A stretch of DNA of 64,000 bases from Deltaproteobacteria bacterium. Its GTDB lineage: Bacteria; Desulfobacterota; Desulfobacteria; Desulfobacterales; Desulfosalsimonadaceae. Positions 28,760-39,557 of the stretch are shown in pieces. Numbering within the stretch: position 1 is the first letter of the stretch; each line of letters starts with the position of its first letter. The stretch is taken from contig JAADHK010000045.1 in NCBI GenBank assembly GCA_013151835.1, forward strand, positions 17,661 through 81,660. The letters are read 5' to 3'. The notes beneath the pieces were generated by a model. It was not told where the DNA came from. It did not search any database and saw nothing but the letters and a program-made list of their open reading frames with translations. The position numbers and the translations under genes were made by a program.

Positions 28760-31495
28760 ATGGACGCTCCCGGACTACAAATTAAACTGGCATTTGCTTC
28801 AGAGGAGAAGTTCTGCAAGCACTTTAGACAATTAAGACGCGGATCAATTTTTCTTCCCATGCGCAATCCACTCCCGGTGGGCACCAGAATCATGCTCAAT
28901 ATTAATATCCCGCTTATCGATAAATCCTTTAAAATAATCGGCGATGTCGAGCAATCCTTTGACCGGCACGCCAGGATTTCCGGCATCAAGGTCCGATGTG
29001 AATACGAACTTGAAAAAATTATACCGGAAATGGAGGCGGCTCTGGCGGAAAACGAGATTTATCGCCGCCTGCTCGGCATTGAAGAAAAAGCGGTGCAAAA
29101 GGCAACGGCCCCTGTCGCGGGAAAAGGAGACCACGCAGATGCCGGCATTTTAAAAAAGGCGGATTCGGGGGATTCGGGCCTTACCATGGAATGGATTCGC
29201 GATGCCGTGGCCGTGGAGGAAATTGCCCGCGAGGATGCACTCCCGCCGGTGCCTGAAAAAGTCCTGCAGGAAAAGCTGGAGCTGACGGCACAGGAACGGG
29301 AGGAGGCCGAACCGTCCGGCTATTTTATCATGAACCTGACCAGGGCCATGTTAAGAAGCGGGTATTACGATCCCGGCCATCCCGGGGCAAAAGACGCGAA
29401 ACACGGCCTTTATGACGAGTTTTTAAAGGTCATGGGGCCAAAAGATGAACTCATGGTAACCAACCGGGAGACCCGGGAGCACAGCGACATCCTGATTATC
29501 GGCATGCTCGATGATCCCGTCAGCATCCGGACCCTGGTCGGGCCGGGCGTATCCGGACTCTTTGTGCCCAAGCTCAAGGAATATTGCAACCGCAAGGAAC
29601 TCGTAAGCTTTACCATCAAACGGGAAATCATCCCGGACCATTTTGAAGCCTTTGTCGATATCATGGGCGATCCTCATGTGGAGCAGCGGGAACACGGCAC
29701 GCCCGGCCAGTACCTGACAGGCGCTCTTGTGGAAAAAGGGATTACCGAAATTTCGGCCGTGTTCATAGACGATATGGTCCAGTTTGAGCGGGCGCTTCCC
29801 TGGCGGGTTGAAATGGCCATCCAGCGCCTGGCCAAGGACCTTCGGGTCATGCCCATGTTTGTGGGGTTTAGCGCGGAGAAATTCAAGGACATGAAGCAGA
29901 ACATCGTAGCCGATATTATCCGGCCCCTGCGACATCCCCGGCTTTTAAACGATTTTCTGGTCAACTGCTATATTATTTCAAAGCATGTTGAGGGAATGGA
30001 TGCCGAGGACATCGAGGAGATGATCGTTGAAGCCTTTCCATTTAACCAGTTGGTTCCCACCGTGCAATTTACCTTTGAGGAATTCGAATCCCTGGCACTT
30101 ATGCTTGAATCCGAACCTGATAACGCCGCTATTGCAATGCGACTTATGGGTATCAAACGGATTTTAAAACATATTGCACGCCGGGTCCTGACGGCAAAAA
30201 GCGCGGGAGGCGTCCGTTTTCTTGACCAGCTCTATCAGCATGAAATCATGAGCTTTGAGGAGCTTCCCAAAGACGTCCGCTATGTTATCAAGACGCGGTT
30301 AATGGCCGATGACGTGAGAAACAATTGCGAAAATTACACGGACGGCATACAAAGCGTGGAAACTCCTGAAGACGCACTGGTATATCTCAAGTGTTTCAGG
30401 CGGTCCATCCCTTTGCTCCTCGAGACCAGGGACTGGGGGATTGTCATTGCGATCGCTCGTGCCGTAAACAATGCGACAGCCCTCCGGCCCATCGGAACGA
30501 GGGAGTTTTCCGAAAGTCTTAAGGCGGAAAAAGGGGGAGTGGTGGTTGACGAGGCGGCAAACGAGATTTTTTTTAAACTAGCCGACATCGAGGACCGGCC
30601 GGTAATTTATGTTTTCAAGGAAGTCGCCCACGACCTTGCAATGGCCTTTCGGGAACACATGCGAAATCCCTTGGACGCAAAGGCAACCGCCGCCTTTTTT
30701 AACGAGCTTATCGACATTCTCGGGCACCTGGGAACAGAGATTCTTTCCCGCGTTCTTGCAGCGGAAATCAACCCCATGGCTTGGAAACGCGCCATTGAAC
30801 TGATGAAAAAAAGAGGGGGTGCGGCAGTAGGCTGGGCCGGCAGAATTCTTTCCATTTCAGGCCAGCCGCTTTCTCTTTACCTGGCGTCCATCGAGGTCCT
30901 TTCAGGCACGGGGATGGACGAATCGGATTTTGAAGTAATCCGGCCTTTTTTGACAAACAAGGATCCACGGCTCAGGCGTGCCGCGCTCGACTCGGTGACG
31001 GTCCTGAAACCCTATGACGCCGAGGGCGTACTTATTTCAGCCTTAAATGATCCGGATGCCCGGGTCAGGTGGCATGCGCTCAGGGCCATTGATAAATTCG
31101 CACCCATTTCCGAATCGTCCATGATCGAGATGCTGTCAATGATTATGTCGGATGCACCAAAGGCCGGGACCATTACCCGTAAGGACCATTTTGACAGGAC
31201 AATTCGCCTTATTTCCGCCATTAACGGCATGTGGCAGATACCGATTCCCTTGCGGATTGAATCAGATATTATTGCAACTATCGAAAAATACATCCCCACG
31301 GGGTCAGTGTGGAAGCGGGTCATCGGGCAAGTGGACGAGAATGCAAACCTTGTGTTAAAGTCTGCGGTCCCGCTTCTCGTACGGATCGGCGGAAAGGAGA
31401 GCAAGGCTTTTTTTAAAAGGCTGAAATATCCTGGATCGCCGTACGGGGATGTTGCTGCCGATGCCCTGGCAAAGATCACTGCCGCAGAAGGGTGA
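28760..31495 (+). CDS. Large PilZ-like / HEAT-like repeat protein of unknown function
   Basis: Encodes 911 residues. The first ~90 resemble a PilZ domain of the TIGR02266 kind (basic RQLRRGSIFLP, then PLPVGTRIMLNINIPL and DRHARISGIKV), which may bind cyclic di-GMP. A charged linker follows, then a long helical middle, and near the C-terminus there are HEAT-like repeats (FLTNKDPRLRRAALDSVTVL and DPDARVRWHALRAIDKF). No transmembrane segment or enzymatic motif was seen. It stands alone, with about 200 bp upstream containing a possible TTGTCG/TATAGA promoter at 28683-28704. Probably a scaffold or regulator responding to second messenger; function is not known. Confidence 0.75.
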   Translation: MDAPGLQIKLAFASEEKFCKHFRQLRRGSIFLPMRNPLPVGTRIMLNINIPLIDKSFKIIGDVEQSFDRHARISGIKVRCEYELEKIIPEMEAALAENEIYRRLLGIEEKAVQKATAPVAGKGDHADAGILKKADSGDSGLTMEWIRDAVAVEEIAREDALPPVPEKVLQEKLELTAQEREEAEPSGYFIMNLTRAMLRSGYYDPGHPGAKDAKHGLYDEFLKVMGPKDELMVTNRETREHSDILIIGMLDDPVSIRTLVGPGVSGLFVPKLKEYCNRKELVSFTIKREIIPDHFEAFVDIMGDPHVEQREHGTPGQYLTGALVEKGITEISAVFIDDMVQFERALPWRVEMAIQRLAKDLRVMPMFVGFSAEKFKDMKQNIVADIIRPLRHPRLLNDFLVNCYIISKHVEGMDAEDIEEMIVEAFPFNQLVPTVQFTFEEFESLALMLESEPDNAAIAMRLMGIKRILKHIARRVLTAKSAGGVRFLDQLYQHEIMSFEELPKDVRYVIKTRLMADDVRNNCENYTDGIQSVETPEDALVYLKCFRRSIPLLLETRDWGIVIAIARAVNNATALRPIGTREFSESLKAEKGGVVVDEAANEIFFKLADIEDRPVIYVFKEVAHDLAMAFREHMRNPLDAKATAAFFNELIDILGHLGTEILSRVLAAEINPMAWKRAIELMKKRGGAAVGWAGRILSISGQPLSLYLASIEVLSGTGMDESDFEVIRPFLTNKDPRLRRAALDSVTVLKPYDAEGVLISALNDPDARVRWHALRAIDKFAPISESSMIEMLSMIMSDAPKAGTITRKDHFDRTIRLISAINGMWQIPIPLRIESDIIATIEKYIPTGSVWKRVIGQVDENANLVLKSAVPLLVRIGGKESKAFFKRLKYPGSPYGDVAADALAKITAAEG

Positions 31496-31586
31496 TAATG
31501 TATTTTTTGAACGTCCAACATCGAATAATGGCAGCGCTTCGCTCTGTTAAATTAAAGTTTTTTTATTCAGATAGGTAGGGAGAAAT

Positions 31587-33881
31587 ATGCCGATAAACGG
31601 TAATAACGGCAAAACTGAAACAGATGTCGCTTTTGTGCGAAGCCTTACGGCTTTTGACGCATCCATGATCGGAATCGGGGCCATGATCGGGGCCGGCATT
31701 TTCGTTTTGACCGGAATCGCCGCTGGACAAGCCGGCCCGGCCGCCCTTCTGGCATTTGCCTTAAATGGCGTAGTAACACTTCTAACGGCCCTGTGTTATG
31801 CCGAACTGGCATCAGCATACCCCCGGTCCGGGGGAGGGTATGCCTATGTTGCCAAGGCGTTTCCCGGGCCGGCCGGGTTTGCTGCGGGCTGGATGCTATG
31901 GTTCTGCTACATCATTGCATGTTCACTTTACGCCCTGGGGTTTGGAAGCTATTTCTGGGAATTTATTCATGCCTATCTCCCGGGGTTTGCAACCTGGGTA
32001 TTTTCAGTCGCCGGGCATAATTTTCCCGCGCTTTTCATGACATGTGCGGTCTCGGCCGTATTTATCCTCATTAACATGCGCGGCACAGCGGTGACCGGCA
32101 AGGTCGAAAATGTCATCACCCTGGCCAAGATTGCCATACTCTGCGTGTTTATCCTGTTCGGGCTGAAAAGGATATTCGGTATTCCCACGGAGGCGATGTC
32201 GAGTTTTCACCCGTTTATGCCCAATGGCTTTTCCGGAGTGATCCTTGCCATGGGCCTTACTTTTATAGCGTTTGAAGGCTATGATCTTATTGCAACCGTG
32301 GCCGAGGAGATCAAGGACCCGGAAAGAAACATACCTCTTGCCACTTTTATTTCACTTGGAGTAACAATCCTGATTTATCTCTTAGTAATTTTTGTGTGTA
32401 TAGGCGCTATCCGGCCTGAATCCGGCAGCTCATGGCAGTTTCTCGGCAAATACCAGGAAACCGCCATTGCCAGGGCAGCCGAAACCTTCATGCCCGCCTT
32501 TGGCGTTGCCCTTATTATTTTCGGCGGACTCCTTTCAACGATTTCAGCCTTAAACGCCACGATTCTCGCATCATCCCGGGTCGCGTTTTCCATGAGCCGG
32601 GACAAAATGCTTCCTGAATTTATGGGAAAAATTCACAAGATACGAAGGACCCCGCATATTGCCATAGGAGTTACAGGCATTATTGTGATCGGCATTTCGC
32701 TCTTCTTTCCCATCCAGGTCATAGGGTCTGCCGCTAGCCTCATGTTTCTTCTTACCTTCAGCATGGTAAATCTTTCATTGATCGCGCTTCGCAGAAAGTT
32801 TCCCGAACTTAAAGGCGGTTTTCGGGTGCCGTTTTACCCGTTTACGCCGATTGCGGCCATGGCGCTCAATCTGCTGCTTGCCGTTTACCAGTTTAAGTTT
32901 GATCCAAGGTCATGGTATCTTGCGTCTGCATGGATCATTACCGGCCTTTTTATCTACTTTGTATATTTTGAAAAAATCCAGGCCGGGCAAATGCCTCAGG
33001 TTCTTGAAGTAAATCCGGCCGAGCGCAAGCATGCAAAACTTTTTCGTATCCTTATTCCGCTTTGCAACCCGGATAACGTAATTCCCCTCATGGATCTTGC
33101 GATTCCCATTGCAAAGGCGCTCCACGGTGAAATCATCGTACTCGGGGTTGTGAATATTCCCGTAAACATACCGGTCCATGAAGGAATGCGCTTTGTTCAC
33201 CACACAACACCCCTTTTGCGTAACGCCGTTAAATATGGAAAAGAACAGGGGGTGGAAACGCGCCAGTCGATCCGTATCGCTCACCATGTGTGGGACGGAA
33301 TTCTGCAGGCAGCCGAATCCGAAGATGCATCGCTGGTGCTCATGGGATGGAAGGGGTATACATCAACCCGCGACCGGATTCTCGGCGAGGTTACCGACAA
33401 GGTGGTAAGGCATGCGCCCTGTGATCTTATTGTCATCAAGCTGGTGGGAGAAAGACCGATTAAAAGGGTTCTGTTTCCCACGGCCGGCGGCCCTCATTCC
33501 CTGCTTGCGGCCGAATATCTCGGGTATTATTGTGATGCATATGATTACAAGGTGGACGGATGCTATGTCGTAAGGCCGGATGCAGACGAGTCAGCGCGGA
33601 TCTCGGCCCGGCGCTGGGTGGAGAAGACGACCCGTCTTACCGGGCTTTCCGGCCGCGTTAATACAAGGCTCATCAAGGGGAAGAGAGTGGCTTCGTCTCT
33701 TGCAATAGCCGCCAGAAAATACGATATGGTAATCATGGGCGCTTCAAATGAGGGTGTATTTTCCAACGCCCTTTTCGGCGAAATACCCGAGAGGGTGGCC
33801 CGCTATGCACAGACTCCGGTCATGATCGTAAAGCGTTACGAAGGCCCCGTGAAATCCCTGGTAAATCGGGTGCTGGGATAA
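31587..33881 (+). CDS. APC-family amino acid permease fused to two UspA domains
   Basis: The first ~440 residues hold about 12 transmembrane helices with the APC signature GIGAMIGAGIFVLTG and FIAFEGYDLIATVAEEIKDP, so it should exchange or import amino acids or amines. The cytoplasmic remainder contains two universal-stress-protein modules (about 465-615 and 620-755) with the ATP-binding pattern in VLMGWKGYTSTRDRILGE and VIMGASNEGVFSNALFGEIP. UspA fusion implies nucleotide-dependent control of transport. At 764 residues it is a full permease-Usp fusion. The substrate is not deducible. Nine bases separate it from the phosphoesterase gene, suggesting one transcript. Confidence 0.9.
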   Translation: MPINGNNGKTETDVAFVRSLTAFDASMIGIGAMIGAGIFVLTGIAAGQAGPAALLAFALNGVVTLLTALCYAELASAYPRSGGGYAYVAKAFPGPAGFAAGWMLWFCYIIACSLYALGFGSYFWEFIHAYLPGFATWVFSVAGHNFPALFMTCAVSAVFILINMRGTAVTGKVENVITLAKIAILCVFILFGLKRIFGIPTEAMSSFHPFMPNGFSGVILAMGLTFIAFEGYDLIATVAEEIKDPERNIPLATFISLGVTILIYLLVIFVCIGAIRPESGSSWQFLGKYQETAIARAAETFMPAFGVALIIFGGLLSTISALNATILASSRVAFSMSRDKMLPEFMGKIHKIRRTPHIAIGVTGIIVIGISLFFPIQVIGSAASLMFLLTFSMVNLSLIALRRKFPELKGGFRVPFYPFTPIAAMALNLLLAVYQFKFDPRSWYLASAWIITGLFIYFVYFEKIQAGQMPQVLEVNPAERKHAKLFRILIPLCNPDNVIPLMDLAIPIAKALHGEIIVLGVVNIPVNIPVHEGMRFVHHTTPLLRNAVKYGKEQGVETRQSIRIAHHVWDGILQAAESEDASLVLMGWKGYTSTRDRILGEVTDKVVRHAPCDLIVIKLVGERPIKRVLFPTAGGPHSLLAAEYLGYYCDAYDYKVDGCYVVRPDADESARISARRWVEKTTRLTGLSGRVNTRLIKGKRVASSLAIAARKYDMVIMGASNEGVFSNALFGEIPERVARYAQTPVMIVKRYEGPVKSLVNRVLG

Positions 33882-33890
33882 GGTGATCTG

Positions 33891-34544
33891 ATGATTATTT
33901 TAGGACTTGCCGACATTCATGGCGATCTTGATTCACTTAAACATATCGCCGGACCAGTCTCGCGGGCCGACCTGGTGATACTGGCAGGAGATATCACGAA
34001 TTTCAGGGGTTCGGATGCGGCAGCCAAGGTTGTGGATATGGTGGCAAAGAGCGGGAAAAGGGTGCTTGCGGTTTCGGGAAACTGCGATCTGTGCGAAGTC
34101 GACGGTTTTCTTGAGAGGCGCGGCATAAACCTCCATGCAAGGGCGGAAATGCTTGATGGGATCGGCATCATCGGGCTTGGCGGTTCACTTATAACACCGT
34201 TTAACACTCCCAATGAATATACGGAAGTGCAACTTGAAGCGTTTTTGATATCCGGGTTAAAGGCACTTCCGCCTGATACCCCGTTTATCCTGATATCCCA
34301 TCAGCCTCCGATCAATACCGCATGCGATATGATCGGCGGGGGCATACATGTTGGAAGTCATGCCGTAAGAAATTTTATTGAAAGACAAAAACCCCTTGTC
34401 TGCCTGACCGGACACATTCACGAATCAGCCGGCAAAGACAGAATTATTAATACTGAAATCATCAATCCCGGCAGGCTTTCAGCCGGGGGATATGCATGGA
34501 TTGAAATTTCCGGATTGAATGTTGTTGTGGAAATCCGTTCTTAA
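33891..34544 (+). CDS. Metallophosphoesterase
   Basis: Calcineurin-like phosphoesterase of 217 residues with the dimetal signature in order: LADIHGD, LAGDITN, SGNCD, SHQPP and TGHIHES. Its size and start (MIILGLADIHGD) match small stand-alone YfcE/Icc-type enzymes acting on phosphodiesters or nucleotides. Co-directional with and close to the permease-Usp gene. The substrate is unknown. Confidence 0.87.
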   Translation: MIILGLADIHGDLDSLKHIAGPVSRADLVILAGDITNFRGSDAAAKVVDMVAKSGKRVLAVSGNCDLCEVDGFLERRGINLHARAEMLDGIGIIGLGGSLITPFNTPNEYTEVQLEAFLISGLKALPPDTPFILISHQPPINTACDMIGGGIHVGSHAVRNFIERQKPLVCLTGHIHESAGKDRIINTEIINPGRLSAGGYAWIEISGLNVVVEIRS

Positions 34545-34565
34545 TGCATACTGCAAGCGCCCGCT

Positions 34566-35198
34566 TTATTTCTTTTTACTCCTTTTCCCCGCCTTGTTTG
34601 AAGAGATACTGACGGGAACCCCCTCATACGGAGTTCTTCTTGTGGTTTTTTTACGTTGAATCTCCTGCATGGTTTTTAAAACCTCGATGCTGCTTTTTAA
34701 TCCTTTAATATACCGGGCCATGTTGATTGCTGCGCCGGCAATTTGCGCCAGGGCCTGGACAAAATTCACATCAGCTAATGTAAATTCCCATGGCTGTGCA
34801 GTATACACCCGCATGGACCCGATTAAGGTCCCACCCACAACAATGGGTACGGAAAGAATAGACGCAATCCCTTCTTTCTGCGCTTCTTCGGGATATTGGA
34901 GCCGGGGGTCATCTGTAATATCATAGATGGCCACGGGTCCGTCTTCCATGGATTGGGCAATGGATTTTAATGCGCTTACCGGGCCTTTATTAATATACTC
35001 TTTACTCAATCCAAAGGACGCGGCCAGCTCCAGTTCATGGGTTTTGCGGTTAAATAAAAATAAGGAACACCCCTTGGTATCCAGGGCTGATTTGATGCTT
35101 TCCGTTGTCATGAGCGCAACCTCTTCCGGATCTTTGGAATGAGAGATGGCTTTTGTAATCCGAAGCATTGTTTCATAATTGATAAGCTGCTGTTTCAT
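34566..35198 (-). CDS. GAF domain protein with basic tail
   Basis: A single GAF domain fills about residues 15-170 (GCSLFLFNRKTHELELAASF and GIASILSVPIVVGGTLIGSM), followed by a Lys/Arg-rich tail ending KRSKKK. There is no kinase, cyclase or DNA-binding output, so it probably acts through protein contacts or is a sensor subunit. It is a clear paralogue of the double-GAF protein at 48822-49868, sharing the stretch around GIASILTVPV/GIASILSVPI. GAGGGC precedes the ATG. Convergent with the phosphoesterase gene. Confidence 0.83.
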   Translation of the reverse strand: MKQQLINYETMLRITKAISHSKDPEEVALMTTESIKSALDTKGCSLFLFNRKTHELELAASFGLSKEYINKGPVSALKSIAQSMEDGPVAIYDITDDPRLQYPEEAQKEGIASILSVPIVVGGTLIGSMRVYTAQPWEFTLADVNFVQALAQIAGAAINMARYIKGLKSSIEVLKTMQEIQRKKTTRRTPYEGVPVSISSNKAGKRSKKK

Positions 35199-35383
35199 GA
35201 TAGCCCTCCTTTTTAGATAAAAATTATAGGTGACGGTGATGAAAAAGAGCCATAGATTCGGTCTGTTTGAACAGGACGCAGTGTTTACTGCATGCAGATA
35301 TTATATTATGGCCAATGCCGGCCGGCAAGTCAAAGGATTTTTTTAACATTTCAAACCGGCCCGGTTGTGAAAAATATACTTTG

Positions 35384-36247
35384 CTAAGCCGTCAGGCCTT
35401 GTGAGGCTTTTTTAATCTCCGGTATCTGATCAAGCGCGGTTATTACCATGTCCGGGGGGTGGGACAGGCAATCCGGATTGTCGGCCCTGAGCCTGAGCGA
35501 CCTTGCGTCTCCGGCGAAAAGGGCGGTCTGAAAGCCGCAGGCGCTTGCGGGATATATATCGTTTAGCATGTCGTTTCCAATGTACAATGTGTTTTCAGGC
35601 AGAATCTCAAGAGTCGCAAGCCTTGTTTCAGCTGCATGAAAGAGAACAAAAGACGGCTTTGCATAACCGAATTTGTATGAATAGATGGTCAGATCGGGAT
35701 TTATTCCGAGCCCGGGCGGGAATTTACCGCAGAAATATCTAAAAAGATATGGGGTGAAGAACTGTGCATTGGAGATAATCCCCATGGCCGCATCCATAGA
35801 TCTGTATTTTTCCAGCATGGCAAAAAGGCCCGGCATGGGTGCAGCGGGATTTACGGCAAGCTCGTAATCCATGGCAAATTGGCGGACAAGTTCGATGTCG
35901 GTCCATTTAAGAACCTTTTTCCATACGGCCTCTATGACTATTTCGGGAAAGTCCACCCCCTTTTTTTTCATTATTTCATGCCTGATCCTCACTTCCTCTC
36001 CAAAGACGCCCACGAGCCTGTCCGGAGAAAGATCAAGGCCGTATTTATGTAATAGTGCGGCAAGCCCGGTTTTTTTCTGCGCCTTCTTTTCGGCAGTTCC
36101 TATGTCGCCGGATCCGCTGATAAACAGGGTGCCGTAAACATCAAACAGCAGGGCATGAATCGGGGCGCTTGGAGAGCCTTTGGGGCTTATTCCGGTGGAT
36201 TCAGGCGTTAGACCTGAAAGCCGTTCAAAGCTTGCATGGTATTTCAT
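35384..36247 (-). CDS. HAD-superfamily hydrolase
   Basis: Phosphatase-type HAD protein of 287 residues. Motif I reads LLFDVYGTL with the nucleophilic Asp; Tyr occupies the usual second Asp position (DxYGT), a variant also found in dehalogenase-like members. IISNAQF (motif II) and the metal-binding GNDMLNDIYPA (motif IV) are present. About 25 residues precede motif I. Its 5' end overlaps the glycosyltransferase gene by 23 bases, so the two are translationally coupled. It may dephosphorylate the transferase product, which is inference only. Confidence 0.85.
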   Translation of the reverse strand: MKYHASFERLSGLTPESTGISPKGSPSAPIHALLFDVYGTLFISGSGDIGTAEKKAQKKTGLAALLHKYGLDLSPDRLVGVFGEEVRIRHEIMKKKGVDFPEIVIEAVWKKVLKWTDIELVRQFAMDYELAVNPAAPMPGLFAMLEKYRSMDAAMGIISNAQFFTPYLFRYFCGKFPPGLGINPDLTIYSYKFGYAKPSFVLFHAAETRLATLEILPENTLYIGNDMLNDIYPASACGFQTALFAGDARSLRLRADNPDCLSHPPDMVITALDQIPEIKKASQGLTA

Positions 36248-37646
36248 AGTCCCCCCATTTTAAAAGCGAGAAAACAGCCGGGCGGATAAATGCCCGGGCG
36301 ATTTTTTCACGATCTATTTTTTGCTTTACGGCATGTGAGCATACACGGCTGTATATTTCCTTCAATCGTTTTGCATAGGTTCCCTGGCCGAAGTTTTTAA
36401 GTATTGCGCTCCTGTTTGCGGCAATGATTCCGCGCTTGTCCTTTATGGACATAATTTCGTGAATAAAGGGATTGAGATCTGAAAAACGGGCCGAAATTCT
36501 CGAATCCGACATGATTTTTTTTATAACCGTCATTTGTGTTGATTCATCCAAAAGTGAAAAATCGATAGTTCCATCGCGTGTCACGGACTCATACGCCTCT
36601 TTGATTTCTTCTATGGAAAATATAACGGCGCGTTGCTCTCCGGCGGTTTTAAAGCTTTTTTTCCATTTATTTGCAAACCCGGGTTCGTCAATCCAGTTTA
36701 ATGGTATTGAAATGCGCTTATACAGGCTGTCAAGGCAGATTCCTTTTTCTTCGAAATCCGAACAGAGATCAAGACGTCTTCCAACAAGGCCCTTGCCCGC
36801 CGTCCAGGGTTCGAGAAAAGAAAAGCCGAACCCTTCGGAGATGCTTGTGGTAAGCATTGCCTCGCAGGATTCAACCAGGGCGTCAAAACCATATCGAGTT
36901 GATGCCTCAAAAATAACCGGGAGTTTGTTTTTTGTGCAAAAATTTTTCCAGCATTCATATATGGGAAAATCAATGGGGCTGTTCGGGCCGAGGGTAATTG
37001 CAAGGTTTGTGTCTTGGTCGAAAAACAGGGAAAGCAGGATCGCCTCACCGATATTTTTCCTGCGGATGGCACGCACCGGATAGACGACAAGCTTTTTATC
37101 AGTTTTATTGCCCTTTGCGGCAGTAAGCGGATTTACCATGTTGGGAATAAGATGAAGACCCGCGGGATCGAGCCCGGCGCTTTTCATTATTGAGTAGTCT
37201 TTGCCGTTTATCACGCCGTAATGGCAGTTTTCAGGGTAATCCCGATCATGATAGAGCGCATGCGGCCTGCCGTCTTCGGCAAAGTCGTGAACCTGGAGAA
37301 AAAGGGGAATATTGCTCTTAGCAAGGACTGACAGGGTTTTTAAAAAACAGCGGTTTTTTGCAAGCAAAGGGTTGTGAACGTGGATGAGATCACAGCCGGA
37401 AGGCCAGGTTTTGTAGATGGCATCATTGATTTCACGGGCCACCTGTTTTGGTGAAATTATTTTTTTGCCCGGAATATCATACCCCACGCCCGGCACAACG
37501 GCGAGTTTGCCGGAAAAGGGGAGGGGAGGTTTTTCCCCGCAGATAACAAGCGTGTCGCATTGCCCCAAAAGGGCCGTAACCTGCTGCCGGATCACTGTTG
37601 TTACACCGCCCGGCTTTAAATGATAATGGAGAATAACAATTTTCAT
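36225..37646 (-). CDS. GT4-family glycosyltransferase
   Basis: Retaining glycosyltransferase with GT-B fold, 473 residues. The N-terminal domain has the acceptor-side glycine loop [16 protein letters not shown], and the donor-side motif [12 protein letters not shown] fits the E-X7-E signature of GT4. About 100 extra C-terminal residues are helical and basic. Its ATG overlaps the queC stop in ATGA, and its 3' end overlaps the HAD gene. Donor and acceptor are unknown. The tight coupling to queuosine genes is unusual and is discussed in the findings. Confidence 0.85.
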   Translation of the reverse strand: MKIVILHYHLKPGGVTTVIRQQVTALLGQCDTLVICGEKPPLPFSGKLAVVPGVGYDIPGKKIISPKQVAREINDAIYKTWPSGCDLIHVHNPLLAKNRCFLKTLSVLAKSNIPLFLQVHDFAEDGRPHALYHDRDYPENCHYGVINGKDYSIMKSAGLDPAGLHLIPNMVNPLTAAKGNKTDKKLVVYPVRAIRRKNIGEAILLSLFFDQDTNLAITLGPNSPIDFPIYECWKNFCTKNKLPVIFEASTRYGFDALVESCEAMLTTSISEGFGFSFLEPWTAGKGLVGRRLDLCSDFEEKGICLDSLYKRISIPLNWIDEPGFANKWKKSFKTAGEQRAVIFSIEEIKEAYESVTRDGTIDFSLLDESTQMTVIKKIMSDSRISARFSDLNPFIHEIMSIKDKRGIIAANRSAILKNFGQGTYAKRLKEIYSRVCSHAVKQKIDREKIARAFIRPAVFSLLKWGDYEIPCKL

Positions 37647-38335
37647 GGTTTTGAATATCGGGTCGGATCGGGAATTTCAGCAATCTCAAATCCTTTTTTT
37701 CGCAACAGGCAGCTGTCGCATTTGCCGCAGGCAAGGCCCTTGTCCGAGGGGTCATAACAACTGTGGGTCATGCCGTAATCCAGCCCGAGTTCAGTTCCCG
37801 CAGCTATGATTTCAGATTTTTTCATGTTGATTATGGGGGTATGAATCTTAAACCGAAGAGTCTTTTCAATTCCCGCGCGCGTGGCAAGGTTTGCCATTGT
37901 TTCAAATGCTTGAAAATATTCGGGCCTGCAATCCGGATACCCGCTGTAGTCCACGGCATTCGCCCCTATGAATATATCGGCGCAGTTCATTGTCTCGGCC
38001 CAGGCCAGAGCGTATGACAGAAATATGGTATTTCTTGCCGGGACATAGGTTGTTGGAATGGATTGTGCCATATCAAAAGTCTCTCTTAATTTAGGCACAT
38101 CAATGTCTGCAGTAAGGGCCGAGCCGCCTATGGGTGTAAAATCAGTTTCCATGACCAGGTGTGATGTTGCTCCAAGCGTGGATGCAACCCTGCGGGCCGC
38201 ATCCAGTTCAATCCCGTGTCTCTGGCCGTAGTCAAAGCTTATGGCGTGACACTCATATCCCTGTTGCATGGCTATGGCAAGAACTGTGGCTGAATCAAGC
38301 CCTCCGCTTACCAGTACAATCGCTTTTTTTTGCAT
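37643..38335 (-). CDS. queC: 7-cyano-7-deazaguanine synthase
   Basis: Converts 7-carboxy-7-deazaguanine to preQ0 with ATP and ammonia, in queuosine biosynthesis. The PP-loop [11 protein letters not shown] is at the N-terminus, and the zinc-binding cysteines lie in [21 protein letters not shown] use the ATG at 38335 ([12 protein letters not shown]), preceded by GGGGGG, which gives 230 residues, the normal length; the longer frame adds 29 codons of queE overlap. It begins 2 bases after the queE stop. Confidence 0.95.
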   Translation of the reverse strand: MQKKAIVLVSGGLDSATVLAIAMQQGYECHAISFDYGQRHGIELDAARRVASTLGATSHLVMETDFTPIGGSALTADIDVPKLRETFDMAQSIPTTYVPARNTIFLSYALAWAETMNCADIFIGANAVDYSGYPDCRPEYFQAFETMANLATRAGIEKTLRFKIHTPIINMKKSEIIAAGTELGLDYGMTHSCYDPSDKGLACGKCDSCLLRKKGFEIAEIPDPTRYSKP

Positions 38336-38337
38336 TT

Positions 38338-38982
38338 TTATACCCCCCGCTCTTTGTCCGGCCACAGTATACGATGAAGCTGGACCTGGAGCCGGACATT
38401 GAGACGGTCCGCCAGTATCCATTCCGCTAACACAGCGGGATCAAGGCCTCCTGAAACCGGTGAAAAGAGAACCGGGCACACGGGCGCGGTCTTTAATTTG
38501 TTCCTGATGAAAATTTTTGCAAAACAATAATCGTTCCTGTCGGATATTACGAATTTAAGCCTGTCTTTTTCCGTAAGGCGGTCAAGATTTTCAAGGTTAT
38601 TTTCAGACGCTTCATTGCTGGAAGGACATTTAATATCCATCACCCGTATACACCTTCGGTCGATTAAGTCGATGTCCATGCTTCCGTTTGTTTCAACCAT
38701 GACCTCAAGACCTGTTTTTAGAAGCTTTGCGGCCAGTGCAGGTGTTTTTTCCTGGATGAGGGGTTCGCCACCGGTGATTTCAACAAGCCCGACTCCGTAT
38801 GACAGGACCTGCCTGACGATTTCATCAATGCTTGTGGCGCTTCCTTCATCATATGCGTAACGCGTGTCACAATAGGCGCACCTGAGGTTGCATCCGGTAA
38901 GTCTCACAAACACGCATGGCATGCCGGTTTCGATGGATTCACCCTGGATACTGTAAAATATTTCGTTTACAACAAGGGACAT
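38338..38982 (-). CDS. queE: 7-carboxy-7-deazaguanine synthase (radical SAM)
   Basis: Radical SAM ring contraction of 6-carboxytetrahydropterin in queuosine biosynthesis. The cluster motif is [10 protein letters not shown] and the SAM-binding GGEPL follows. The ATG at 38982 ([16 protein letters not shown]) gives 214 residues, which fits the family; a longer in-frame reading to 39117 adds a hydrophobic stretch with no family similarity that I recognise. queD is absent from the window. It is the first gene of a queE-queC-glycosyltransferase-HAD operon. Confidence 0.95.
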   Translation of the reverse strand: MSLVVNEIFYSIQGESIETGMPCVFVRLTGCNLRCAYCDTRYAYDEGSATSIDEIVRQVLSYGVGLVEITGGEPLIQEKTPALAAKLLKTGLEVMVETNGSMDIDLIDRRCIRVMDIKCPSSNEASENNLENLDRLTEKDRLKFVISDRNDYCFAKIFIRNKLKTAPVCPVLFSPVSGGLDPAVLAEWILADRLNVRLQVQLHRILWPDKERGV

Positions 38983-39097
38983 GGACTCGTACCTGTTAAA
39001 GTGACTATGTTGAGAAAATATATATTCTGATTTGAGTGCGGACGCAACCCGGAAGGCGTGAAAAATAGGATTGAGTAATGGTTTTTCAGTGAAAATC

Positions 39098-39134
39098 AAG
39101 AGGGCCGGGCCCCGCAACGGGGTCCGGCCCTCTT
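39098..39134 (-). terminator. Strong terminator hairpin after atpE
   Basis: GAGGGCCGGGCCCCG pairs almost perfectly with CGGGGTCCGGCCCTC around a short CAA loop. On the minus strand it lies 27 bases after the atpE stop and is followed by TTGATTTT. It separates the ATP synthase genes from the queuosine operon. Confidence 0.75.
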
Positions 39135-39160
39135 AACAATCAGTTAAATTTTCGGTGTTA

Positions 39161-39460
<300 letters not shown>

Positions 39461-39557
39461 TTAATATTAACGGCTTCTTCCATAACTTGCCCGTAAAATT
39501 TTACAATCGGCTTATGGCCGATATTTTGAAGAATATGGCTTTCCGAATATTTCATCT

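Noticed and set aside
38983..39160. A preQ1 riboswitch upstream of queE
   Set aside because: The only structure seen is the atpE terminator; no preQ1 aptamer pattern was recognised.
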